Origin: Psychrobacter sp.
GTDB taxonomy: Bacteria; Pseudomonadota; Gammaproteobacteria; Pseudomonadales; Moraxellaceae
Length of the DNA: 39,513 bases
Assembly (NCBI RefSeq): GCF_030457785.1
Contig: NZ_JAKDUI010000003.1
Location: 1-39,513 of the forward strand
Direction: 5' to 3'
Shown here: in pieces, positions 1 through 9,274 of the stretch
Numbering within the stretch: position 1 is the stretch's first letter
How the letters are laid out: each line of letters opens with the position of its first letter
Notes under the pieces: model-generated
The model's input: only the letters and a program-made list of their open reading frames with translations
What the model was told of the DNA's origin: nothing
The model's database searches: none
Position numbers and translations under genes: made by a program

Positions 1-248
1 GATAAAAATGAGATAAATGGCAGTCAAACAAGGAAAATAGCGCAGATAATATCGAGATATTAGTTAGCTATTTGACGCTGTTTGGCAATATTTAGCCATT
101 TTTAATCCGTTTAGATGACTGTTGATTGAATCGAGGGCACGCCCTAGCCGTTACCTTTGCCTCAACGATATAAAGCAATTATAAACCGACTGACTATTTT
201 ATCGCTTACGCCTGCGACGCTATCAGCACTGATTCATATCACACTCCA

Positions 249-1388
249 ATGATAGCATCGGGCACACAACACGAGGATAATCGATTGACTGACACCATGA
301 GCCGCCGTATCAAATTTGAATCACTCACCCCAGCACAGCTAAAAACTGTGCTCGGCGAATACAATAACCACATGAAATACCTGCAAGAGCGCCTCGATAT
401 CAAAATCATGCAACGCCATGGAGATTTCTGTCTTAGCGGTGACGTGACCGCTGTCGAGCGCGGTGAACGTATCATTTATAAACTGGTCGATGAAGCACAA
501 AACACCAAAGACATCAGCGCAGAAGAGCTGCATCTGATCATCCAATCGAGCATCTCCCGTGACCAAGATATCGAAGATGACAAACAGGATTCAGGCTTTG
601 ACGCCGAGTCAGAAGGCGAAGACGCACCCAGTGATTTTACGCCTATTAGCTTGCGTACCCGTAAAGGTCGGATTGTCCCACGCGGCGGTAACCAACAACG
701 CTACGTCAAAAACGTATTGAGCTCGGATGTGTCTTTCGGTATCGGTCCTGCCGGTACGGGTAAAACTTATCTCGCCGTTGCTTGTGCAGTCGACATGCTA
801 GAACGCAACGAAATTGAACGCATCTTATTAGTGCGTCCAGCTGTAGAAGCTGGCGAAAAACTAGGGTTTTTGCCGGGCGATTTAACACAAAAGATTGACC
901 CATATCTACGCCCATTATATGACGCCTTATATGAAATGCTTGGGTTCGAAAAAGTCGGTAAATTGATCGAGCGTCAAATCATCGAAATTGCACCACTTGC
1001 TTATATGCGTGGTCGTACGCTAAACAACTCATTTGTCATTTTGGATGAAGCACAAAACACCACTCCCGAACAAATGAAAATGTTTTTGACACGCTTAGGG
1101 TTCGGCTCACGAGCAGTCATCACAGGTGACATCACACAGGTTGATCTGCCTCGTGGTCACAAATCAGGCTTGGCGCAAGCGATGGACATACTCAGTAGCA
1201 TCGACGAAATCCATATCACCAAGTTTGATTCAAAAGACGTCGTACGCCATCAGCTGGTACAAAAAATCGTTGAAGCCTATGACGTGTTTGACGAGGAGCA
1301 AGTCGCTCTAGAAGAAAAACGTAAGTTTGAGCGCATCAAAGAACAAGAGCGCAGACAAGCCATAACAGATGCGGCAGCTAGATTATAA
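249..1388 (+). CDS. phoH: PhoH-like ATPase (YbeZ/PhoL family)
   Basis: 379 aa ORF with Walker A GPAGTGKTYLA and Walker B-like FVILDEAQNTTPEQMKMFLTRLG typical of PhoH. An internal ATG at 297 (MSRRIKFESL) is an equally plausible start. Confidence 0.93.
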   Translation: MIASGTQHEDNRLTDTMSRRIKFESLTPAQLKTVLGEYNNHMKYLQERLDIKIMQRHGDFCLSGDVTAVERGERIIYKLVDEAQNTKDISAEELHLIIQSSISRDQDIEDDKQDSGFDAESEGEDAPSDFTPISLRTRKGRIVPRGGNQQRYVKNVLSSDVSFGIGPAGTGKTYLAVACAVDMLERNEIERILLVRPAVEAGEKLGFLPGDLTQKIDPYLRPLYDALYEMLGFEKVGKLIERQIIEIAPLAYMRGRTLNNSFVILDEAQNTTPEQMKMFLTRLGFGSRAVITGDITQVDLPRGHKSGLAQAMDILSSIDEIHITKFDSKDVVRHQLVQKIVEAYDVFDEEQVALEEKRKFERIKEQERRQAITDAAARL

Positions 1389-1450
1389 CTAACTGTTTCG
1401 GCATACCTTTTTGATTTTATAACGCTAATTGATTTCATAATGCCAAAACC

Positions 1451-1486
1451 AAAAAACCGGATTACTGAGCGTAATCCGGTTTTTTA
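1451..1486 (+). terminator. Rho-independent terminator downstream of phoH
   Basis: Perfect 15 bp stem AAAAAACCGGATTAC-TGAGC-GTAATCCGGTTTTTT, with a T-run ending the second arm. Confidence 0.88.
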
Positions 1487-1496
1487 ATGAGCTCTA

Positions 1497-1524
1497 TTTA
1501 ACGCATTCTGTTTAATGCGTTCTG
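1497..1524. repeat. Tandem repeat, 14 bp x 2, also an inverted repeat
   Basis: TTTAACGCATTCTG|TTTAATGCGTTCTG; AACGCATT and AATGCGTT are also exact reverse complements. Confidence 0.7.
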
Positions 1525-1703
1525 GTGAGCATGCGTTTTTTATTAATCTTTGCCACTACTGGTAGCATGCGACCAACTTAGCTATAGTAACGCTAATGAG
1601 TTGCAACGCCATTTAATAATAGCGCTAGCAACTAATAGCACCACAAAGTGATCCATATTCTTACTTAGCAATCGAATGACAATATACTGACTGGGATACC
1701 GCC

Positions 1704-2321
1704 ATGAGCCACTCTAATCGTAAAAACAATAACCATCACTCAAATGACGTATCGGTAAATACTCAGGAAAGAACAGAGATTAATATCAGTGCTGCGGATA
1801 GCATTGATATTGATTTGGTAGACGATTTTTATAATGAAAATAAACTACTGACCATCATGATAGCAACCCTAGAGTACATGGATGAGCATATCAAAGACGG
1901 TCTCACGCTGCCCTACTTTACTGACATCAGCCCAAAGCTGTGGCAAACGAAACCAAAAGCTCTGGACATATATATCACTGACAGTATTGAAGGACGTGAA
2001 CTGAATCTAGAAGCCCGTGGCAAAGACTATGCGACCAATATCTTATCGTATCCAAGCGACTTGCCTGCTACCGTCATCGAGCTGATGCCGACGCTGCCAC
2101 TCGGCGAGCTCATTATCTGTAATGAGGTCGTGATACGCGAAGCGGCGGAACAAGAGAAAACGGTTGCGCAGCACATCAGTCATTTGCTGATACACGGGGT
2201 GCTGCACCTCTTAGGCTTCGATCACGAGCTGGGACAAAACGAGCAAGACGAGATGGAAAGCTTTGAGATTGAGGTTTTGGCAGGTTTAAACCTACCAAAT
2301 CCTTATACTCCAAATGCTTAA
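1704..2321 (+). CDS. ybeY: Endoribonuclease YbeY (rRNA maturation factor)
   Basis: Contains the UPF0054 metal motif HGVLHLLGFDHE; adjacent to phoH as in many proteobacteria. Confidence 0.93.
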   Translation: MSHSNRKNNNHHSNDVSVNTQERTEINISAADSIDIDLVDDFYNENKLLTIMIATLEYMDEHIKDGLTLPYFTDISPKLWQTKPKALDIYITDSIEGRELNLEARGKDYATNILSYPSDLPATVIELMPTLPLGELIICNEVVIREAAEQEKTVAQHISHLLIHGVLHLLGFDHELGQNEQDEMESFEIEVLAGLNLPNPYTPNA

Positions 2322-2332
2322 ATAACGCTGGA

Positions 2333-3205
2333 TTAGTCTTTGGTCAACGTATTTTGTGAATGACTCATCTGATTGATCATCTGGTCTAAACCTTTAACAT
2401 GGACACTGCGTTGTGGGAATGGAATCTCGATTTTCTCATCATCCAGTGCATCTTTGAACTGCTCAAGTAGTTCACACTGCATTGCCCACCAATCAGCATT
2501 GGTCGTCCAAACGTTTAATGTGATGTCTACCGAATTATCACCCAAGTTGGTCACGCGCACGATAGGCTCTGGGTCAGTAAAGGCCATAGAGTTGCTCTTT
2601 GCCAAGCTCAGCATGACATTTTTAGCGGCTCTGATATCAGCATCATAACCGACACCAACCGTGATATCGACACGACGTTTTGGTATCGGAGTATAGTTAG
2701 TAACTGCTGAGTTCGTTATATCACTATTAGGAATAATAATATCGTGATTATTGATCGTCGTCAGATGAGTATTAATCAACGTAATCTCTGTCACTGTACC
2801 GGTATGGCTAGTGATTTCAACGTAGTCACCTCGTACAAACGGACGAAAAGTCACAATCATAATACCAGCTGCGAAGTTCGACAATTGATCCTTTAATGAC
2901 AAACCAATAGCGACTGCAGCACCACCTAATATGGCGACGACTGATGTCGTATGTACACCAACTTTATTCAACGCAGCCAAAATTACCACGACTAAAAGCA
3001 CACCATATAATAGACGACTTAAAAAACTAGCGACCGTTTCGTCTAGATGACTGCGTGACATCATGTTGTCTGCCAAACCGACTGCCTTTTTGGCAAGCCA
3101 GTGCCCTACCGCAAAGATCAATATCGCTAAGGCGATTTTGATAACTAAGCCAGTTGCGTTGCTAATGATAGTCGCAATATCGAAGGTATAACCTAAAAAT
3201 TCCAT
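2333..3205 (-). CDS. mscS: Small-conductance mechanosensitive channel, MscS family
   Basis: 290 aa; N-terminal TM helices, then GGAAVAIGLSLKDQLSNFAAGIMIVTFRPF and the GDYVEITSHTGTVTEITLINTHLTTINNHDIIIPNS beta-domain, typical of MscS. Confidence 0.92.
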   Translation of the reverse strand: MEFLGYTFDIATIISNATGLVIKIALAILIFAVGHWLAKKAVGLADNMMSRSHLDETVASFLSRLLYGVLLVVVILAALNKVGVHTTSVVAILGGAAVAIGLSLKDQLSNFAAGIMIVTFRPFVRGDYVEITSHTGTVTEITLINTHLTTINNHDIIIPNSDITNSAVTNYTPIPKRRVDITVGVGYDADIRAAKNVMLSLAKSNSMAFTDPEPIVRVTNLGDNSVDITLNVWTTNADWWAMQCELLEQFKDALDDEKIEIPFPQRSVHVKGLDQMINQMSHSQNTLTKD

Positions 3206-3500
3206 ACTGATTCTATTTCCTAAAAATGTATTTATATATTGAGATTACTTCGGGTGTTTTTCTCATTCGCCCTTGATGCTGATTTGATACTAGCAGCACC
3301 CATTCTTAGCTAATCCAACGTTAAAACCAATGATTAAAGTCACTCTAAGCCTTGTCACTCGTCTATTAATTACCGGTTAGGCAATTACGATCTGCTTTAT
3401 CATCGCACTCAGGCGCTACTTAGAGGAAACCTGCTACCTAAAATGATGACCAAGATAATCAATAGGCGTGTGGATAATGCGGCGGCGACAGACACAAGTA

Positions 3501-3546
3501 AGCTCACATCATATTTGAGTATTTATACTTCAATGTGATATGAGCT
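3501..3546. repeat. 46 nt near-perfect inverted repeat (long hairpin)
   Basis: AGCTCACATCATATT...AATGTGATATGAGCT: 15 bp arms with 13 Watson-Crick pairs, one wobble and one mismatch; the interior (TGAGTATTTATACTTCA) also pairs largely with itself. Confidence 0.7.
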
Positions 3547-4054
3547 GCGCTGTTCAATGAATTATGAGGCGTCTGGCAAGTATGACTATAGAGGATTGTG
3601 ACCTCTAGTCTAGCACATGCTGTACCTAGGTCACCATCTCATGACATAGAATTAGCCCGCTAGATTTACATCCAAAAAAAACCATATAATACAAGAATGT
3701 CTGGCAAGTCCCTTATCAAGCGTAACTCAAGCATAATTCTCGCCGACATCTCAAATGATTTTCTATAAGACGCTCGTGTTCATTTTGCAATCGTCGTATT
3801 TGATATATACTGCTTTCTAAGTCTCATGTTATTAAAAATGTCGTTTGAGTTTCTATCTTCTAACACATACACTCAGCATAGGTGATAAAATCAGTAGCGT
3901 GCTGTGACGTGAGGTTCTGTTTGTCCAACTTCAAGCAGCAACTGATTAACAAATATTAGGAAACGTTTCATAAGGCAAATTACGTAAGAAAAGTGCATTT
4001 ATGATTTTTTAAACCATATCTTTTTGCACTGTCTTTTCAGCTGCGTACTACCTA

Positions 4055-4852
4055 GTGATGAGGAAATTAAGTTTGAGTGATTTTGATAACGTGAATAGTT
4101 CAGAAAGTTATGATGAGTTCTTTGAAGACATTGGCTATCGCTTTGACGAGTCATTCAATAGTGGCTGGGATCGTCTCGCCCAGTCTATAAAAAAACTGTA
4201 TAGCAAAACCACGGACAAATTCGAAAATGAACTGTCGCTGCCCGTAGCGCAACAATACGTTAATGACGCCCTACAAAAATTCGTCACGAACAATGTAAAT
4301 GCCATCTTAGAGCTGCGTGTTGAGATGCATGATGACTGGTTTCGCTTGTACTGTACGATTGATATCTCTGGCATTTATGTCGAGGTTGCCAGCAACTTTA
4401 GCTTGGTTCACGTTCAGCTCGATCGAAACGTGCAACGATTCGTCTTCGGTCAGCAGACATATACCGATGTGCTAAACCTGCGCTGCGAGTCTTTCTTAAA
4501 ACGCCAAGGTATTAAGCTCTTCATTTGGTTCTATCACAGCATACTCAAAAAAGACCCGTTGGGTTTCATTTTGTCTTATATCAACATTGCTCGTGCCAAG
4601 GACAATATTATTTATCTGGATATCAATCGCTGGCTCAAAAAGAATCAAAAAATCATAAGCACCTTACATAAGGTGCAAGTCAATTATGGTGAGCTGGAAG
4701 AACAGCAAATGATTTTAAAGGCGCAGGTCAATTATCGTGATTTGTTGGCCGCCAGTAGTAACGAAGACATCATTGGCGACGATGACGACCCCGAACTGAT
4801 GCAAGGTCCTATAAACCCGATAGACGATGCTGCAGAGCCGAGCCAAGCGTAG
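4055..4852 (+). CDS. Hypothetical protein, no family recognised
   Basis: 265 aa ORF opening GTG-ATG (likely start 4058); no strong signature. Basic/aromatic middle and acidic tail (DDDDPELMQGPINPIDDAAEPSQA). Confidence 0.75.
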   Translation: MMRKLSLSDFDNVNSSESYDEFFEDIGYRFDESFNSGWDRLAQSIKKLYSKTTDKFENELSLPVAQQYVNDALQKFVTNNVNAILELRVEMHDDWFRLYCTIDISGIYVEVASNFSLVHVQLDRNVQRFVFGQQTYTDVLNLRCESFLKRQGIKLFIWFYHSILKKDPLGFILSYINIARAKDNIIYLDINRWLKKNQKIISTLHKVQVNYGELEEQQMILKAQVNYRDLLAASSNEDIIGDDDDPELMQGPINPIDDAAEPSQA

Positions 4853-5095
4853 TCCGTTTATTAGACTAAAAATTTCTCGCAGTTCGCGCTATTTTTCGTA
4901 ATAGTTCTCGTACTTTGGTGACACTGCTCTTACTTGATGCCAATACCGACATACAAGTGCCGACGTGTTCGGGTTTCGGGGTCATTCAATACGCCTGAAC
5001 CCGGTCCCTTCAAACACTGTCTGTTACCTCTCAGATTTGCGTCAGTTTTTTGGTTTTAGCCGCTAGGCTTCTACCAAGGCCAAAAGATCAGACGC

Positions 5096-5926
5096 TTACC
5101 AATAGTTCTCTACCGCAATATTACCTTCACCTCGACGATTCATCACTAGCCCCAATGTCTTTAGTGCTTCCTTGGTATCTTCTACCATGTCTGGGTTGCC
5201 ACATAACATCACGTGAGCGCTATCGACGTCTAAAGGTATGCCTGCGCGCTGCTGCAAGGTTTCCTCTAATAGTAGCTTTGGCAATCTTTCTGTCAGTGCG
5301 CCTTCTAGAGGCTCTCGGGTGACGATAGGGATAAAGATAAACTTGGCTGGGTCATCCACCAACGATCCAAACTCTTCCTGCAAGCTCTTAATCTTATCAA
5401 TATAGGCCAGTTCTGCTACCGAGCGCGCACTATAAGCCAACACAATATGGTCATAGTCTTCCCAAGTCTTCAGATCCTCCAGCATAGACAGAAACGGCGC
5501 CAGTCCAGTCCCAGTAGCGAGCAGCCATAAATCTTTGGGCTCTGGCTTTTGGTAGCGTGCTAGCGTCAAAAAACCAAATGGCATGGTATTTAATAGCAAC
5601 TCATCACCTACCTCTAGGTGTTGTAGCTGTGAGGTAAACGCGCCATCAGGAATGACAATAGAGAAAAACTCAAGTACTTCATCGAACGGCGAAGAGACAA
5701 TCGAATAAGCACGAAAAATGTCTTCGTCTAGCGAATCATCAGCGGCATTGGCGTCCTCTCCTGTTTGCTGCTTGTAATAGCTCAGCTGGCTAGGGTTGAC
5801 ACCCAAGCGTACAAACTGCCCTGCGGTAAACTTAAAGCTATCAGGGCGGGTAACAGTAAAGCTAAAAAGATTGGGGGTCCATGTTGTTTTGCTGAGCACG
5901 GTTACTGTCTGAATATTGTCACTCAT
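5096..5926 (-). CDS. fpr: Ferredoxin--NADP+ reductase
   Basis: 276 aa; FAD-binding FRAYSIVSSP, NADP-binding LLATGTGLAPFLSML, C-terminal aromatic ending NIAVENYW. Confidence 0.9.
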   Translation of the reverse strand: MSDNIQTVTVLSKTTWTPNLFSFTVTRPDSFKFTAGQFVRLGVNPSQLSYYKQQTGEDANAADDSLDEDIFRAYSIVSSPFDEVLEFFSIVIPDGAFTSQLQHLEVGDELLLNTMPFGFLTLARYQKPEPKDLWLLATGTGLAPFLSMLEDLKTWEDYDHIVLAYSARSVAELAYIDKIKSLQEEFGSLVDDPAKFIFIPIVTREPLEGALTERLPKLLLEETLQQRAGIPLDVDSAHVMLCGNPDMVEDTKEALKTLGLVMNRRGEGNIAVENYW

Positions 5927-5946
5927 GATAAGTAGTCACTTTTGTA

Positions 5947-5985
5947 GTTATGGATTGTCGTTGTAGATTGTTGTTATAGATTATT
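5947..5985. repeat. Tandem repeat, 13 bp x 3
   Basis: GTTATGGATTGTC|GTTGTAGATTGTT|GTTATAGATTATT, read directly; spacer upstream of fpr. Confidence 0.8.
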
Positions 5986-6030
5986 ATTTTGGAATACAGG
6001 TTTTGGTTCTGGTAGATTATTCAGCCTTAT

Positions 6031-6079
6031 AAACCAAAAGATGCGCCAAGCTTATCATAAAGCTGGCGCACCTTGGTTT
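6031..6079 (-). terminator. Candidate terminator/hairpin downstream of nuoN (end of nuo operon)
   Basis: AAACCAA..TGCGCC-A-AGCTT ATCATA AAGCT-GGCGCA..TTGGTTT: long interrupted stem between the nuoN stop and the fpr start. Confidence 0.6.
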
Positions 6080-6165
6080 TCTAACGGTAACAACAGATAA
6101 ATCGCCACGACTTATCTGGTCGTATATTTCAGCTCTGCTGTATTAGATTCTATGTATCAGCAGTA

Positions 6166-7644
6166 CTACCAAATACGAGCCAAGCTCGCCCATTCAATCA
6201 TAGTATTTGGCAAAATACCAAAGTACAGGATAATCACTGTCATAGCGATGACCATGATACCGCCAGCACGAATACCCCACTGCCCGACAACATCAAACTC
6301 GATTGATTTCTTAGGACGTTTAAATAGCGTGAGTAAGACACGTAAGTAATAGTACAAACCAATCGCACTACCCAAGATTATCATACCTGCTAGGAACCAG
6401 TTAGTGCCCTGGACTGCCGCCAAAATAGCAAACAACTTAGTGATGAAACCTGCCGTCAAGGGTATGCCCGCCAATGACAACATCATGATTGTCATCACCG
6501 CAGTCAATATTGGACGACGCCAAAAAAGACCTTGGTAATGAGTCAACTCATCAGCGTCATCAGCCAAGCGATAAGGACTAGACATCAAAGTCACCACACC
6601 AAATGCACCGATAGAGGTAAAGGCATAAACCGCCATATACATACTAGAGATACTATCAGCGGCCATACCAATACTGACTATTACAACCAACACATAACCC
6701 ATGTGGGCAATAGATGAGTAACCCAATAAGCGCTTCAAACTGGTCTGACGAACCGCCAGTAAATTACCGGCTAAAATAGACAAGGTTGCCATCACCATTA
6801 GTAGCATCTGTACGGAAGGCAATGCCAGCAAAGACGTATCAATCAAGAAGCGAACCGCCAACGCCATCATCGCCACTTTTGACACTGACGCCAGGAATGT
6901 AGCAATAGGTGCAGGTGCCCCTTCATACACATCTGGTGTCCACATGTGAAAAGGTGCAGCAGATAGTTTGAAGGCAATACCAAACATCATCATTGCCGCG
7001 CCAAGTATCAACAGTGGTGACTCAAACAAATTACCGAGTACCATGCTAATAGGCTTAAAGGCCAATGACCCTACCTCTGCATAGATAAATGCCATACCCA
7101 TCAACAATGTCGCAGATGCTGTCGCTGATAATACCAAGTATTTCAGACCTGACTCCAGCGAACGATTACGCATATAAGTATAGGACAGTAAGCCATAGAG
7201 TGGTACCGACAGCATCTCTAGACTCATAAAGAACGACGCTAAATGTTGGGCACTTACCATCAGCAACGCACCAACTGTCGATAGCAACATCAACAGATAC
7301 AGCTCATCTTTATTGTCTTTTAGGTTTGAAATATACGCATAAGACAACGTACAACAAGCCAATGCACAGATAAGGATAACCACCATATTAAACTGAGCAA
7401 AGCTATCGATAACGAATAGTTGCTCAGCATCTGGCACAAAAGTTCCGCTATCAATGACACCTGCCATTTGCCCCAGTAAGGTGAAAAGGGCAATATTTAG
7501 ACCGAGCACTGTCAATGTACCAGTGACCACATGGGCGCGTTTAATCGCGATAGCGATCATCACCACCAGTACCGTAATTACCACGGCAATGATCGGCGCA
7601 TAAGGGAGCAACCCCATCAAATCAATCATCGTAATATCATTCAT
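6166..7644 (-). CDS. nuoN: NADH-quinone oxidoreductase subunit N
   Basis: 492 aa polytopic; KLSAAPFHMWTPDVYEGAPAPIATFLASVSKVA is characteristic of NuoN. Confidence 0.97.
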   Translation of the reverse strand: MNDITMIDLMGLLPYAPIIAVVITVLVVMIAIAIKRAHVVTGTLTVLGLNIALFTLLGQMAGVIDSGTFVPDAEQLFVIDSFAQFNMVVILICALACCTLSYAYISNLKDNKDELYLLMLLSTVGALLMVSAQHLASFFMSLEMLSVPLYGLLSYTYMRNRSLESGLKYLVLSATASATLLMGMAFIYAEVGSLAFKPISMVLGNLFESPLLILGAAMMMFGIAFKLSAAPFHMWTPDVYEGAPAPIATFLASVSKVAMMALAVRFLIDTSLLALPSVQMLLMVMATLSILAGNLLAVRQTSLKRLLGYSSIAHMGYVLVVIVSIGMAADSISSMYMAVYAFTSIGAFGVVTLMSSPYRLADDADELTHYQGLFWRRPILTAVMTIMMLSLAGIPLTAGFITKLFAILAAVQGTNWFLAGMIILGSAIGLYYYLRVLLTLFKRPKKSIEFDVVGQWGIRAGGIMVIAMTVIILYFGILPNTMIEWASLARIW

Positions 7645-7647
7645 GAC

Positions 7648-9273
7648 TTAACGTGCCTCCATTACATCAAGCAGTTGCGACGCATCTACTTGTGTCACTT
7701 GACTGTATATATATGCATTATTGATCCACTGCATCGCATGACTTGACGTATCAAGGAATGGCTGAGGATATAATCCGAGCCATACTAAACCAGCAGCCAG
7801 TATGAGCAACAGTGACAACTCGCGCTTGCCCAAATCTTTTACCTTACGTGCAGGCAAACCCTGTGATTTAGTCGTTTGTACTGCCAATTCTTCGATATTG
7901 TTTTTGCCAAATAAAGCACGATGAATCAAAATGAGCGAGTATAAACCGGCTAAGACTAGGCTAATCGTTGCGAGCACGACAAACACTGGATACTGCGCAA
8001 ATGAGCCAAATAAAATCATAAACTCACCAATGAAGTTCCCTGTACCTGGGATACCGAGCAACGCGGCACAGAAGAACATCAATATCGGCGCATAGTAACG
8101 GAACTGGCCCCACATTCCGCCCATCAAGGTCAAATCCCGTGTGTGCAGACGCTCATAGAGCTGTCCTGCCATAATAAACAATGCTGCCGAGCTAAGACCG
8201 TGCGCTAGCATCTGGATCATCAAGCCTTGTAAGCTGAGTAGTGTGCCTGCATAGATTGCCAATACGACAAAGCCCATGTGCGAGATACTGGTATAAGCCA
8301 GCAACCGCTTCATATCTGTCTGCATAAAGGCTAACCATGCACCATAAAAGATACCTATCGTACCTAGAGTGATGGCGATGGGTGCAAAGTCCTGTGACGC
8401 AGCTGGGAATAATGGCAAGACAAAACGAATCAGACCATATGCCGCAGTCTTAATCAAAACCCCTGCCAGATCGACTGAGCCTGCAGTTGGTGCCTGCGCA
8501 TGAGCGTCGGGCAACCAACCATGAAAAGGAATCACTGGCAACTTCACGGCAAAACCGATAAAGAAACACAGCATGATTGGATATTCCCAGCCGCCGAGTG
8601 ACGTGCCGAGTAAATCATGATAATTGAAGCTCACCACCCCTCTTTGGGCGTAGTTGATAATGACCAGCATCAAAATACCGATGAGCATGATAAGCCCAGA
8701 CGCTTGGGTATAGATAAAGAACTTGGTAGCCGCGTATTCTTTTGTTTTGCCAACCACATCATGACCCCACAATGCGATCAAGAAGTAGATGGGAACCAGC
8801 ATCATCTCCCAAAAGAAGAAGAACAAGAACAAGTCAATGGCTAAGAACACACCAATGACGCCGCCGAGACTCCAAAGCAAGTTCAGATGGAAAAAACCAA
8901 CCCGACGTTGTATTTCGTTCCACGAACAGGCAACTGCAGCAATACCGAGCAGCCCCGTTAAACCCACCATCAACAATGACAAGCCATCTAATGCCAAATG
9001 AAAGCTAATACCGAAGCTTGGTATCCAAGGTACACTGAATTCAGCAACCCAAGGTACACCCGCATCAGGTGAAATCACTTGCTCGCTCATACCACTATAA
9101 TCACCGTAATGCCACAATACGAGTGACAAGGCAAAAGTTAACGTCATGCCGATTAGAGCAATCCAGCGCGGTAGACGTTTATTAAATCGCTCTACCATCC
9201 AGCACAGCAACCCTGCAATAAAGGGAATTGCAATTAATGCTGGTAGCATCCACGTTTGTTGTAATTCAATCAT
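7648..9273 (-). CDS. nuoM: NADH-quinone oxidoreductase subunit M
   Basis: 541 aa; KLPVIPFHGWLPDAHAQAPTAGSVDLAGVLIKTAAYGLIRF. Confidence 0.97.
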   Translation of the reverse strand: MIELQQTWMLPALIAIPFIAGLLCWMVERFNKRLPRWIALIGMTLTFALSLVLWHYGDYSGMSEQVISPDAGVPWVAEFSVPWIPSFGISFHLALDGLSLLMVGLTGLLGIAAVACSWNEIQRRVGFFHLNLLWSLGGVIGVFLAIDLFLFFFFWEMMLVPIYFLIALWGHDVVGKTKEYAATKFFIYTQASGLIMLIGILMLVIINYAQRGVVSFNYHDLLGTSLGGWEYPIMLCFFIGFAVKLPVIPFHGWLPDAHAQAPTAGSVDLAGVLIKTAAYGLIRFVLPLFPAASQDFAPIAITLGTIGIFYGAWLAFMQTDMKRLLAYTSISHMGFVVLAIYAGTLLSLQGLMIQMLAHGLSSAALFIMAGQLYERLHTRDLTLMGGMWGQFRYYAPILMFFCAALLGIPGTGNFIGEFMILFGSFAQYPVFVVLATISLVLAGLYSLILIHRALFGKNNIEELAVQTTKSQGLPARKVKDLGKRELSLLLILAAGLVWLGLYPQPFLDTSSHAMQWINNAYIYSQVTQVDASQLLDVMEAR

Positions 9274-9274
9274 C

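Noticed and set aside
239-566. Antisense ORFs (78 aa, 75 aa) opposite phoH
   Set aside because: Fully overlap a confident gene on the other strand, with no signature or RBS; coding shadow.
4960-5010. GC-rich stretch (TCGGGTTTCGGGG...CCTGAACCCGG) considered as tRNA fragment
   Set aside because: Pairs only as a short bulged stem; no cloverleaf, T-loop or CCA-end arrangement.
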